Source: Chamaecrista fasciculata (lineage: Eukaryota > Streptophyta > Magnoliopsida > Fabales > Fabaceae). From it: a DNA stretch of 64,000 nucleotides. Below, in pieces: positions 11,571-23,158 of the stretch (within the stretch, counting starts at the first letter, position 1; every line of letters starts with the position of its first letter). The translations under genes and the position numbers were made by a program. The stretch covers positions 32,937-96,936 of the forward strand of contig QANZ01021163.1 of assembly GCA_003254925.1 (NCBI GenBank). The letters are read 5' to 3'. The notes under the pieces were generated by a model. The model made no database searches, was not told where the DNA came from, and was given only the letters and a program-made list of their open reading frames with translations.

Positions 11571-11687
11571 CTAAAGTATTTTCATAGGTTAAAGTGGGAA
11601 ATATATTCTTATATCAGATTACGTGGCAGATTTTAATTGGTCAAGTAGAGTGCACCCACATAGCATGGTGCGTATTTCGCAGCCTTG

Positions 11688-11700
11688 TATATATTATAAA
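11688..11700 (+). promoter_or_regulatory. TATA-box region of the RING1-like gene
   Basis: TATATATTATAAA lies about 250 bases before the start codon and is followed by a pyrimidine-rich leader with a (CT)n run at 11758-11783. Position and composition fit a plant core promoter; the transcription start was not determined. Confidence 0.45.
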
Positions 11701-11757
11701 GAGGAAATTTGGTAAATAAAAGCACAACACAAGCGTCTTCTGCCTCTGGCTTTTGCG

Positions 11758-11783
<26 letters not shown>
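11758..11783 (+). repeat. (CT)n microsatellite in the RING1-like 5' leader
   Basis: Thirteen CT units lie between the putative TATA box and the start codon at 11947. CT-rich leaders are common in plant genes. Confidence 0.9.
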
Positions 11784-11788
<5 letters not shown>

Positions 11789-11946
11789 CTCTTCTCTCTA
11801 TCTTTCTCTGAAGGTCAAGGCGTCTCGTCACACTTTGCTGCCTAAGCCTTCATCTCAGAAGCAACAACCACAACCACCACTGCAAGAGATTGCCGTTTGT
11901 GAGCGTTTCTTTTTGGTGTCAGATTTTGCTTTATAGAAAAGCAATA

Positions 11947-14900
11947 ATGCCAGCACAGAGGCGTTCGTTCGATGCTCTAGAACAGGATGTTCTACTCGGC
12001 GAGAACAACCACCATGAGCAGCCGGAAGATGGATTAGGTACGTGTTTTTATATGCTCGAAACCTACTACCATCCCCGAATTTCCACCACGGGGATTACTT
12101 TCTTCGTGCATTCCTTTAGAATTTCGGTGGATTCTGATGTTGTTTATCTTCTTTTCCGTTGCTCTTTGTTCCTCAGAATCCGATCGAAGCCCCACCGCGG
12201 AAAAAGAAGAGTGAGTTTGCTTATTCCTTGTCTTTTTCTTTCTTTTTTTCCTTTTTACTATATGGCTCCCGCTCCTCCCTTTTTCTTTTATCGCTTATGC
12301 TGCTGTTTGATTTTTCAATGCGGGGTTTGATCCCGGATCGCCATGTTTTGTTCTGTTTTACTAAATTCTTATCGTATTTTGGGGATCTTTCTTGGGGATA
12401 AAACATGTGGATTTAATGGGCACTCGAAAGTTTTGCATTGGTTTTAGTTATCTTTCAGGGATGGGTTCTCTGCGGTTTTCTGGTCGTGGACTCGTGGATG
12501 GGTCATGGTAATCCGGTTAGCCTGTGTTCTTGGGATGGTTAGTGCGTCGAGTTTAGTGTTGAATCCTCTAAAGGAGGGCGGTTACTTTGGTGACTTGCGT
12601 TCGTGTCTGGGTTTGGGTAATTGCTATATTGTTCTCAGCTGGGTGGTTCGATTGTTGCTGCATATAACTATCTTTTTACGGTGTTAAACGATTATTTGTA
12701 GTTGCTGAGAAGGATTGTGTACGACTATTCTGTGTTTTCCCGAATGCAATTTTCCGTTGAGAACAAGCACAAGGCACAGCGTAAAAGATGAACTTCGCTC
12801 CACCCTGATAAAATATTACTCTTAGAGCATTTTCATGATTCTTTGGGTCATTAGGTGGAGCATTGCAAACTTGGGTTTATGAACTTTCGCTTTGTTATAA
12901 GTTTCTTTTCTCATGCTGAAAAATTTCCAAAATCCCGATTAATTCAAATATTACGTTGAACATGAGCAATAACGTATTCTGTCAGTGAGAAACATTTTTC
13001 TCTAGGTGGAAGTCACGCCAATTTTGGTACTAAATATCTCTGAATGACCCATTGTTATCTACATGAGACTTTTTATTTGCAAAAACTAATCTGAAGTGCA
13101 TGCATGCATGCTTAAGCGAACATATTTTCTAAAATAGATATTATACAGTATCCATGTTGAAAATCCTTACGTTTGGACTTTAGAATGGAACTAGTTGTAT
13201 GGGTTTGTTATTTACCATTACCTAATTGCTTTCATATGATTTCGTAGAAGGTATATATGAGTTAGAAAGTTCAGTAAAATCCTCTAAAAAACATTTCTCT
13301 ATATGCCTTTTCCCAGCATCTCCTTTTGATTCCAAGGTGGATCATTTCTTATACAGTCAAATAAACTAAGATGAACTTGATCTGTTTGTACAGCTGCCAC
13401 CATTTCTAAGTGTAATAAATGCACTCAGGCACTTATATCAGAAGCTTGAGAATGTGGCACTTGACAATGGCCCATCCCCTTTAAATTTTGAACATTAAAT
13501 TCTGTAATTTGCTAATATCTCTGTATTGGTGTTTATTTGCAGGTTCATTATTGTAAAATTATCGGATATACGCAAGGAAGTTCAATGTCCTATCTGCCTA
13601 GGTGCTCATTTCTTTTCTAAAATATAATGCTAAACATAATGCCTAATGCCTATTAAGCATGAATGCTAATATAGACACAGTACTCAAGAGTTAGACTTCC
13701 TTTTGCATGTTTAGTTTGACATTCTGCCCTTCTCACGTTTGTAACTTGCATATGGAAACCTTTTTTCTTATTGGGTCTTTGGAATATATGAGGGAGAAAA
13801 ACGTGGAAGTAGCACACTGTTTTTCAGTTTGAGAATTAGTGGACTGCGAGGAAAATTCAGATTGTGAACTCCCACTCTTAATGATATTGACTTTTCAATG
13901 AATCAAATTTTGCAAACTGATATTTTGATTTCTTTTAAAAAATTCTTGCAAATGGATCAGTTGGCTACTCCAATTAAATAAGTGGATCGTATTACCTACA
14001 GTCTGGAAAGCAACAAATGAATCTCTTACAGTTTTGTTCCCCAATTGGGAGTTATACCTATATTGCTGTTTTTATGTTTGTGTATGCATGAAGTTTTGAG
14101 TACATTATTAGTGCAAAGATACACTTGATGCAGCTTTCTAATCGATATTTTAATCTGCATGCCTAAGTATCAAATTATATAAAAACCATTTATTAATTCT
14201 GTTATATGTGTAGGAATCATTCGAAAAACAAGAACTGTAATGGAATGCCTGCATCGGTTTTGCAGAGAATGCATTGACAAATCAATGCGCCTTGGGTTTA
14301 TTTTTTAAACTTCCATCTCTTATATATTATCTCAGATGAATTATATACAATTGGGATGATCTCGGTGGAGAAGTTTTTTTGGTTTTTTTCCCAGTCTTGT
14401 AATGTAGACCACTTTTGTTCCAGGAACAATGAATGCCCTGCTTGCCGCACACATTGTGCCAGCCGCCGCTCACTGAGAGATGACCCAAACTTTGATGCTT
14501 TAATTGCTGCACTCTATCCGGATATAGACAAGTATGAGGAGGAGGTAACATGGATCAACTTGATCTCAGATTGAAATTTTTTTTTTTCTTTTGTCTGGGA
14601 AGAAATCTCATTATCAAGGTTCTTGCCTAGGAATTGGCTTTTCATGAAGAGGAGAAAGCTCGCAATAAGCAGGTGAGAAGGTCTTCTTCATATACAAGTT
14701 CCTTCTGTGAGACTTTAGAAGATTGCATGACCAAGCATACAAGAAAAAAATATAAATAATGTTTTTGATTGGAGAACCTTATGGCAGATACAAGGAACCT
14801 TACCTTAAGTTTTTTCTTAAAATATTTTTGTCATTTAGTATAATGACAAGAGCTTTGGTGTGCTGTAATGAGTATCATTGTCTTAACTGATTATTGCTTG

Positions 14901-16471
14901 TAATTTGTTGTTTTCAAGATATTTCTTTCTGTTTATAATACAATTTGAAGGGTTGTATTTGTTGTGAGCAGATTCAAGATTCTATTGCTCAAACTATTCA
15001 ACGACAAGCTGAAGCACTGGGTAAGAAACGTAATCCCAAAGCCACAGCAGCAGCTTTTGTGAGGAGGTCACGAGGTAACTATCGAGCTTCACAGATGAGG
15101 TTAAGAAGGAATAGTAGAAGTGCAACTGAACTTCAGGGATCTGATGAAACTGAGGATATAAATGATGATGATGGGGGTAAGGGTCCATCTTCTGGTGATG
15201 AGCTAATAGAAATGAAGTCAAAAAAAATGAGAAAAGGGGGAGAATCGCCATTTCCTCCCCATTCTGCTACCACCGTTGCCGATGGTGCCGGTGATGAAAA
15301 TGTCTCTGAAGTGACTAGAGAATTCATAAGTCCGTCAGGTACGCTTGCCTGGGGAAAAAATGGCCACCGGAGTCATACCCGAGTTAATGTTAAGAATAGA
15401 ACCAATCGTATCAACAAATTGGTTGATAATCTTAATGGCTTGAAACAAAATGATGATGAGGTAATTGACTTTTTTCCCTTGGTAATCTGAAGTCTGCTGG
15501 AATATAGTACTATCTTCATGGCTTCGTTCTCTGCTTAAGCCTTTACACTGCCACTATGATAAGAGCGGTTATTTGATACATGTTTCAGTTGGCTGTCTAC
15601 CTCATGCTTGTGTCTTTTGATGAGCAAGGAATACCAAGTTTGCAGCAGCCATACCTTCGCTGCAGACCTACATTGTCAGTCAGGCACCTTTGCCAGGTTA
15701 TTCCCTTTAAAGCAATGATAGTTCTATGAGTATCTAACTATACGAAGTATAGACATTGATTCACACACAAGATACATCACAGACACCGATCAATACGTTA
15801 AATTTTTTAAATTACATGACATGATATATATATATTATAATTTCACTAGTAGATAAATAATGAAGAAACAATTAAATAATCATAAGTTTTCATAAAAACT
15901 TTAAAAATTACAATATATTTTTATGAAATATGTCATATGTGTTAATATTTTTTATTATGCTGGAGCTGGAAAATGTTATTTTAAATTTTAATATTCATGG
16001 ATATATGTTGAGTATGTGTCGTATCATGTCATGTGTCAAACATAGTAACACTCACAAAATGAAATATCGGTGCTTTATAGGTATCTAATCTTAATTCTAA
16101 TTTGTTTTACTCTGTACAGTATGTTGCGCTTCAAACTGCACTACGGGCTGATGAAGTTGAGATATGCCTCATAACAGGGCAGCGTGCCAACATTATAAGA
16201 GCTGCAGGCATGGTAGATTCATCATGCAAAGATAATTTGCAAATTTTGGGAGAGCAACAAACTTTGTCTGAGCTTAAAACTGACAATTTTAGCTGTGGTT
16301 ATCTGGTAAACTCATTCAAACTGACCATTGTATGTCATATGCATTAAGACTAACAAACATGCTTGCGTTTTTACTAACCCCCCTCCTCTCTCTCTCTCTC
16401 TCTCTCTCTGTTTTCAGCTCATGGCATATAAGAGGAAGTTGTGGAACTCAACCATGGTTGGGTTGAGGTGA
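11947..16471 (+). CDS. RING1: RING1A/RING1B-like Polycomb repressive complex 1 E3 ubiquitin ligase
   Basis: Ten coding exons: 11947-12037, 12177-12210, 13543-13601, 14214-14295, 14424-14544, 14631-14672, 14972-15460, 15589-15696, 16120-16305 and 16418-16471. All have GT-AG borders and consistent phase, giving 421 residues. A C3HC4 RING finger spans C57-C96 (C57, C60, C73, H75, C78, C81, C93, C96), split over three exons. Residues about 145-306 are basic, then Ser/Asp/Glu-rich. The C-terminal 115 residues (from LAVYLMLVSFDEQG) match the RAWUL domain that partners other PRC1 subunits. Family knowledge: Arabidopsis AtRING1A/B mono-ubiquitinate histone H2A and repress developmental genes in the nucleus. 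The ATG at 11947 opens the MPAQRRSFDALEQD N-terminus, like that of AtRING1. The exon/intron layout appears intact. I cannot tell RING1A from RING1B. Confidence 0.93.
16385..16409 (+). repeat. (CT)n microsatellite at the last RING1-like 3' splice site
   Basis: About a dozen TC units lie directly before TGTTTTCAG, the acceptor of the final coding exon, so the microsatellite forms its polypyrimidine tract. Confidence 0.85.
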
Positions 16472-17498
16472 ATGATGTGAAGTCACCTGAAGCATTCTTC
16501 GCTCGGTGCATAATTATACTAATTCTGAGCAGTAATTAGTCTCTGGCAGCTTTGTAATTCCGCTTCTTTTCCCTTTTTCTTTTAATATTGCCCTCATACT
16601 AGAGAAAAAGCTCTGAAGCTAATTTGTATAGTACACAAAGTGAGATTCTCAGATGTAGGGACATATTTTTTTGATAAACTTCAGGTTACATAAAATCTTC
16701 ACAAAGAGCAGTATATGTTGTGGGTTGTGTGCAGCGCTCCTAAAATGTCATGAAGGCTTTAGTTAGTCTTTTTGTACAAGTATGACATAACTTGCGTATC
16801 CCATCAATGTTAAAATCCTAAGATATATTTGTCGAATAATGTTATGAATTCCTTGGTGCAAACAAATTTTTAAAGCTATACGTGGGCCAGGCTGTTTAGT
16901 TTTTTGTGTTTCATAGGGCTCCCTTTTCTTTGTTTCAGATAATTTTTTGGACACTTTGAGATTCTGGACAGTTTTACTTTTAGTGGATTGAGTCAAAAGT
17001 ATGGGTAGACTTGTTGACCTTTGTATTTTTCCTTGATCTCAAAAAAGGAAAAAAAAAAAACTGGGCGTGGGGCATGGAAAGAAAATAGATTGATATATCT
17101 TCTTTAAGTTTTTTTTCTTCCTTTGGGTCTTTGGCAATGTCACATCTGAGGACTGAGAGGACAAGGATCATCCTTCAAGGTTGTTCAAGCCCCGGAAATT
17201 AACGGTTGGAAATAAATCTCAGCATCTCCTTAAGATTGCAACCTGCAATCATGAAATAGTAATGTTTTATATTTCCTTTTCTTTTTTTTGGCCTGAATGT
17301 TTTATATTTTCATTGGAGCAAATATTGTATCTCCCAATACGCTGAATCACAACTTATTTGCCCGCTTTCATTATTACGCTGATATTTTTGGGGTTGAATG
17401 ATACATTAATTTTATCTTCCCAGTTTAAATAACTTTTTAGTTAGGTCTGTATTGTTGCAATTAATTCTTCACCATTCCCAGCCAAAATATTCGATACC
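16472..17498. other. RING1-like 3' flank, no further gene seen
   Basis: This presumably holds the 3' UTR and terminator of the RING1-like gene, followed by AT-rich spacer. No coding segment was recognised. Confidence 0.5.
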
Positions 17499-17507
17499 TA
17501 ATATTGG

Positions 17508-18448
17508 GGGAATGGATCATCTCCATTATTTTTTCTCTCCATTCTCTCCATTACACTTCATCCTAACCATTTAAAGCATCTAATGGTTTAAACAAATGCC
17601 ACGTCACCTTTAACCATGACTTGCAACCAAATTGAAGCCTCTTTACTTCGCTTCTCGAGAATCGCCACCGTAATGGTTATCTGCAGGCGAACACAAAAGC
17701 CGATGAGCTTATTTATCTGCTGCGGAAATGGCTGCACAAACGCCGTCCGAAGTCTCAGGTTTCTCCTTACTGCAAGTAAATTTAACTCTCCGGCGAATGC
17801 CCGCACGATCGGAGACATTATAGTTCTTGGAGGAGTAAGACGGTGAGGGTCAATTCTTGGATCACCCTATGCTTTTATTAACCCCAAAGCTTCAAACTTT
17901 GCAGAATTGTAATGCTTGTTCTTGGTTGTCAGTGACACCCTTTTGATGGAACTCTGAATCCTTACAAAGTCACATTTACGATAATAAATTTTTATATTCA
18001 TTTGAGAATGGGACATTTATTGTTTGAGAGATTGCTCACCTCTCTTGTCCTTTCCTGTTTTGTTTACCAAATGTTCGATAAAAAGAATAGCTAATCAAAT
18101 ATCGCACATACCATCTAGATCTACAAAAGTGACTTTTATATTTGCTCTTGTTTTCATTTTTGGAATTGTTTAATTATTTGCAGAGCAATCTAGTCAACCT
18201 TCCAAGCTTGAGTTCTTTGAAAATGAGGAATTATGCTTTTCAAAAATGGCTTTTAAATGAAGATTCTTTAGCCAAAGGGATAGCCGAAGCGAAGGGAGAG
18301 AGAAGTGAAGGAAGGAGGCTTCAATTTGGTTGCAAATCATGGTTGAAGGTGAAGTGGCATTTGCTTAAACCATTAAATGCCTTGGATGGTTGGGATGAAG
18401 TGTAATGGAGAGAATGGAGAGAAAAAATAATGGAGAGGATCCATTCCC
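17508..18448. mobile_element. Non-autonomous Mutator-like element (possible Pack-MULE)
   Basis: The 941-bp element begins GGGAATGGATC and ends GATCCATTCCC. The arms are inverted and similar for roughly 150-160 bases (about 17508-17660 and 18290-18448). Both sides carry the 9-bp duplication TAATATTGG (17499-17507 and 18449-18457). Long terminal repeats plus a 9-bp duplication define Mutator-like elements. There is no transposase. The interior has a patch (17660-17850) richer in G+C than its surroundings and an exon-like stretch after TTATTTGCAG at 18182 (frame QSSQPSKLEFFENEELC). Either may be captured host gene sequence; no parent gene is identified. The short ORFs at 17588-17846 and 18142-18405 belong to this element. 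Confidence 0.8.
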
Positions 18449-18457
18449 TAATATTGG

Positions 18458-18974
18458 GGTGGTAAAGATTAAAAAATAATTAAAGTTGTAATAAAAAAAA
18501 ATTGAAGTCTTGGTAGAAGATTCAAAGATGAAAAAGCTGAGTAATTCTGATCCATTCTACCACTGTCATAGTCATAAATGGTCTTCATATCTCTGATACC
18601 TCCCAACCAATGTTAAGTGAAGATGGTTACATAAAATAAAAGGGACTTATGACATATGAGGTGGCTTGTCAAATATTCACATTCTCTGTTAGAAAATGAA
18701 AAAGCCGTGACAACCCTACCCCTAAGCATCATGAATTCATGTGAGTGTTATTAAGGCTCATCTAATTTCACTTGACAAAATGCTCCCACCCATTGAGTTC
18801 CACACCGCTCCTATTCAATCCCTTCACGTTCCAATGAATTTTCTCTAGCAACAACCACTCCTCTCTATCTTTACTAAAGAATTCCCAAAACCCCATTTTC
18901 ATAATCATGCACTTTTTCTTCTTCTTCTTCTTCTTCTTCTTCTTCTTCTCTCCAAATTCGCATCAGAAGAGGAC
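18458..18974. other. Promoter/leader region of the DUF3741 gene
   Basis: Spacer without ORFs of note, ending in a (CTT)n run at about 18912-18950 just before the start codon at 18975. The run is probably in the 5' UTR. Confidence 0.5.
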
Positions 18975-19769
18975 ATGCCCTTCTTCTTCCTCAAGAAGAA
19001 CCCTTTGGGATCCAAGATGAAAAAAGGCATCAGAACCTTCTGCAGCACCGAAGGCTCAACCTCCACTCTCAACCAACACATGAACAATGATGAGAATCCA
19101 AGGCAAAGCTCGCCAACTCTGGAGGATCTGATACTACAGCTAGAGCTTGAGGAAGAGATTGCCAGAAATTCTAAGCTCAACATCAACAATGGAAAAATCA
19201 TGAGGGGCAGGATGTCATGTGTGAACAACTCTGACATCCTGAGATCCGCAAGAAATGCCTTGAATCAGTACCCAAGGTTCTCACTTGACGGTAGGGATGC
19301 CTTGTACAGATCCTCATTTGGGATCCCAGAAGAAGGAAGAAAGTCAGTATGCTGTGACAGAAGCCTAGGAAGAAGGCTGCATCTTGAAGAAGACGAAGAT
19401 GATGATGATGATGATAATGATTATGGGGTGGAAGCTAAGTTTAAAAAGACTCTGTCTTTGCCTTCAACAGTGGCAGGGGAGAGTGTGGTGTGGTGTGAAC
19501 CAGGGGTAGTGGCTAAGCTTATGGGGTTGGAAGCCATGCCAGTGCCTGTGAGAAGCAGGAAGGAGAAAGTGATGATGAGTGGTATAATGAAGAGGCAGAA
19601 TTATCTGAGGAGGAGATTTGAGAGGCATCTTCATCATCAAGAATTGGAGAGAAGACTAGCCATGGATATGAAGATGATGCAGGGTAGTGGGATCAGGAGC
19701 AGCAACAAGACTACTAATGGATGCTGTTCTAGGAATGATTACTGTATTATGAAGCCCCTTTTTCACTAG
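18975..19769 (+). CDS. DUF3741 domain protein (VARLMGL-type motif), function unknown
   Basis: Intronless ORF of 264 residues. Residues 178-191 read VVAKLMGLEAMPVP, the hallmark of the plant DUF3741 (VARLMGL) motif found in LONGIFOLIA/TRM-related and other plant proteins. Residues 46-61 (SPTLEDLILQLELEEE) and 85-115 (SDILRSARNALNQYPRFSLDGRDALY) are block motifs of a small-protein subfamily carrying this motif. An acidic run of Glu and Asp covers residues 137-150, and the C-terminus is Arg/His/Met-rich. There is no signal peptide or membrane segment. TRM proteins act at cortical microtubules, but that role is not shown for this short subfamily. The ATG at 18975 is chosen because MPFFFLKKNPLGSK resembles family N-termini and the upstream ATG at 18908 is out of frame. 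Confidence 0.85.
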   Translation: MPFFFLKKNPLGSKMKKGIRTFCSTEGSTSTLNQHMNNDENPRQSSPTLEDLILQLELEEEIARNSKLNINNGKIMRGRMSCVNNSDILRSARNALNQYPRFSLDGRDALYRSSFGIPEEGRKSVCCDRSLGRRLHLEEDEDDDDDDNDYGVEAKFKKTLSLPSTVAGESVVWCEPGVVAKLMGLEAMPVPVRSRKEKVMMSGIMKRQNYLRRRFERHLHHQELERRLAMDMKMMQGSGIRSSNKTTNGCCSRNDYCIMKPLFH

Positions 19770-21076
19770 AATTACAATCATTCACACATTATGACTCATT
19801 TACTCTCAAGTCTCAAACCTATGAATACTATATCTATAAATTACTATTAGTTAAGAATTTGTTACTCTCCCTCTGTAATAACTTCAACTTGTGTAATTTT
19901 ATTTTACTTTGCCTTTCCTTCCTTCTTTTGATCAATGTGAAGCGTGGTATACATAGCAAGTAAGTAGTTATATAAATAGATAATGAAAAATCTAAGAAAA
20001 CACATAAACTAAAATTAATTAGATAAATATATGAGAGATATTTAAATAATTTAATGAGTAAAATTACTTGAATGTCATCAAGAAAGAGAACGAAAAGTAA
20101 AGAGTCATTGATGAGAAAATCGAGGTAGATTATCTAATTCTAATACTCCGTAACAAGCAATTTAATTAACAGACACATGCAATAACTTTTTAATTAATTA
20201 GGAGAGGTAGCTATAGGCGAGCCTAGAAGATGTTTATATCAAAAGAGCTTTGGCAATTGAAATGTACACCGTACCCAATGTGAAATCATTTGGTGAGGAG
20301 TGAGGACAAACTTTGAAATGTCCAAATTGTTTGGATAAATTTTGTTTAATTGATTTTATTAATTAAATTCAATTTACTTAATAAAAATTTTAATTTTAAT
20401 TTTTGATCAAGAAATTAAAATTTTTGTTTAATCAAGAAAAGTCATATTTATTTGTTTATCTTTTATCTTTTATGGTTAAAAAACTTTTTTGTATCTCTCT
20501 TGTTAGAGAAAAGGTACTTGCTTTTATATTGCCTTATCTGAAAAGTGAAAACTATTTCATGGGTAGAGAAAACATTGGGATTATGCTTTTATCTTGGTTG
20601 CTGGCCCTTCCTCTTGCAGCTAAGTGATTAGAAAGGTAAATAAAAAAGCAAGTATATTGCAAATTAATAAATAATATTGTCATAAACTTACAAATAGTGT
20701 ATAAAAATAAAAACAATCAATTGAATGCCATTAGATGATCGATATATAAGTAATATTATAAAAATTAATTAATTTCCTTATATATCAAAATATTAATAAT
20801 TGAGATTGACTATAAATTTATAATATTCAAATATCAAATAAGTAATTTCCATTCATATAATTGGGATGATACTAATTTGATCCCTTCAGCGACAAAAATA
20901 TTGTAAATTATTTTGCCGTAGCAAATTCTAAAAACTGAAAAAGAAAAAAAAAATCAACAAAAAAGAAGGTCACGTGCGGTAGACTGAACACGTGGCAGAT
21001 ATCCAACGAGCAAATTGATATCAACAATTATGGATTATTTAATTTATATTCATGCTTTGGGGAAGCCGTCATCAAG
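19770..21076. other. AT-rich spacer between convergent genes, no gene seen
   Basis: The 3' regions of the DUF3741 gene (+) and the DRM1-like gene (-) meet here. A 74-codon ORF at 20403-20627 lies in AT-rich DNA and resembles no family I know. Confidence 0.5.
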
Positions 21077-22372
21077 TTAACGATGATGCTTGCTCCTGGT
21101 CTCATCGCTGTAGAGCCTGCCAAAATATAATAATCAGGCTTAATTAGTTATATAAAGTTATTTATTTAAAAAAACAAGACAATTTTATTTATCTTTAGTC
21201 TTTAAATTTCAGTTGGATTTTGTATTAACATCTAATACCAATAATTAAGCTTTTTTGGCGGGTTAGTCTAAGATGCAAAGTTTGATTCTTGACATGGGAT
21301 GTAATTGCTGATGTGCATAATTATAGCCATCGATATAATTTAATGTTGAAAAATAATAATTTTTTAACTAATTAAAATTGTGTATGGAGTCACACCACTA
21401 ATTATATACAACTAACTTTTTCACGTGTCATTATTTTATTGGCTTATAACTCATTGCATCTCATGTCAAGAATCAAACTTTGCATTAAATTTCAGAACAG
21501 CATATTTTCACTGAACTCCAATGTTGTTAACAATTGTTTTCCACGTTTCCCTATATTTTGTGGCACCAAATATGTAAAAGCTCAGAAACTAACACAGATC
21601 TAAGTATTGTTTTTCCTTCTTGGTTTGCAAATGAAGGCACGCTGATGAATAAATCAATACTTAAAAGTTAATGGAAGCAAATTCTCATAAATTCTGGGTG
21701 CTTATATATATATATTAGATAACATTTTACTCATTTAAATTTAACACTTTTTGCATAGTTTTTTTTTTTTNAATGGTCTTAGTGGCTGAGTTGCTGCCCG
21801 GATTGAACACGCTCCTCCACACATTGTCACTCTTACGCCCCGATGTCGGTGTCCTCGGTGTTGCCGGCGTCGACAACATTGTTGGTGTCTCCGGCACCGA
21901 CACTGTCAACCTTCCTTCTCCTCCACCCTCTGATCCAGTTCATTCAAATTCAATCAAGCCATGCATTATGTCATGCATGGACATTGTATTATATTATATA
22001 TATAATAATCGGTCATAATCATTATTAGGGATATATATAATAAAAATGGTAATGTTGTTCCTTCATTAATCAAGAATTTCAATTTTTAAGAAATATTATG
22101 GTTACGTGATAAGAAAGGTTTTTATTTTTTTCAAATGAATGAATTTAAAAATTTATTGATTCTAACAACTGATTGCCGAGTTGATCATTTAAAAATATGA
22201 ATCTGGGACCTATGAATGAGAATATAATTAAATAGTTTAATTAAGTACAATACAACATTAATTAATTAATTAAGTAGCTAGAGTTACCTCTGTTGGTGGC
22301 ATTCCTTAGCCTCCCAAGCCCATGCTCAGGTTGAGGCCCTGCCACAACATCATCCCACAGTTTCTCTAGCAT
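21077..22372 (-). CDS. DRM1: Dormancy/auxin-associated protein (DRM1/ARP family), interrupted by assembly N
   Basis: Exon 1 (22372-22288) encodes MLEKLWDDVVAGPQPEHGLG..., the family N-terminus. Exon 2 (21929 downwards) encodes the Thr/Pro-rich segment ending DNVWRSVFNPGSNSATKTI, the most conserved block. Exon 3 (21116-21077) encodes LYSDETRSKHHR and a stop, the usual C-terminus. Phases agree (1 nt carried from exon 1; exon 3 supplies the last base of a codon). The family segment expected between ATKTI and LYS (GxQVFDxPxxNSPTVYDW-like) is missing exactly where an N at 21771 meets a homopolymer run, so I attribute the break to assembly, not mutation. Family members are small proteins strongly expressed in dormant buds and repressed by auxin and sugar; their biochemical role is unknown. 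Confidence 0.85.
21273..21485. repeat. Inverted repeat pair inside the DRM1-like second intron
   Basis: ATGCAAAGTTTGATTCTTGA at 21273 recurs in inverted form ending at about 21485, with arms of roughly 35 bases and about 140 bases between them. It could be a small fold-back element; no target duplication was found. Confidence 0.55.
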
Positions 22373-23077
22373 CTTCCTCTTCTATATTAATTGTTTTCTC
22401 TAGTTTCTCTCTTGTGTGTGTGTGTGTATGTAACATGTGAGTGTGTGTGTGTGTGTAGATATATATATGGAATTCGATAATGGATGAAGTGTAAATAATT
22501 AGGATGGAGAGACAAGATTGGAAAAGGATGGATGAGGAAAGAGTAAGACTTGAAACTACAGGATACTTAATTTGACGTTTGTCCTATTCTTCAGTGTGAT
22601 AAAAAAAGGATATCGATGGATCCTGATCTTCAGAATTATATAAACCATAATGCTTAATAAATTGTGTAAAGTTGGACATCTATATATAGAATTGGTTTTT
22701 AATATACTTTTAATTAAAATTATATTGTATATTGCATGAAATGAAAGCCTACCTAGTGACAGCGTAGAGCACATATATAAAAAAGAATTAATTATCTCTT
22801 CTTTTCAGGCAAGTGAATACAGATGATAGGTTCTTTTACTGTCACACTAATGCTCTCTATCAACTACGTACGACAATAATGCTCTTTTATTGTCACAATT
22901 AATACGTACAGCTTCTTCTANCTCTGATATTTCTAAATTATAGAGTAAGTGTTAGTTGGGTTTTTTTATACCAATAATACAAAATCCAAAATTATGTAGC
23001 GGTATAGGTTTTTTTTTTACTTATTTCCCTTAATGGGATACGCATTACCGTAACTCGATTTTAATCCCCACAGCCAA

Positions 23078-23105
23078 TCAGCCGGTGCCACGTGGCACCG
23101 GCTGA
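23078..23105. repeat. Perfect 28-bp palindrome centred on a G-box core
   Basis: The half-arm TCAGCCGGTGCCAC is followed directly by its exact complement, so the centre is CACGTG. It lies between the Ns at 22921 and 23173. Confidence 0.85.
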
Positions 23106-23127
23106 ATTTTTTTTTACTGAAAAAACG

Positions 23128-23158
23128 CTGAAATCGAGTCACCCTGACTCGATTTCAG
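23128..23158. repeat. Perfect inverted repeat, 14-bp arms, 3-bp loop
   Basis: CTGAAATCGAGTCA, then CCC, then the exact inverse TGACTCGATTTCAG. It lies 22 bases after the preceding palindrome and 15 bases before the N at 23173, so both may be parts of one repeat family. Confidence 0.85.
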
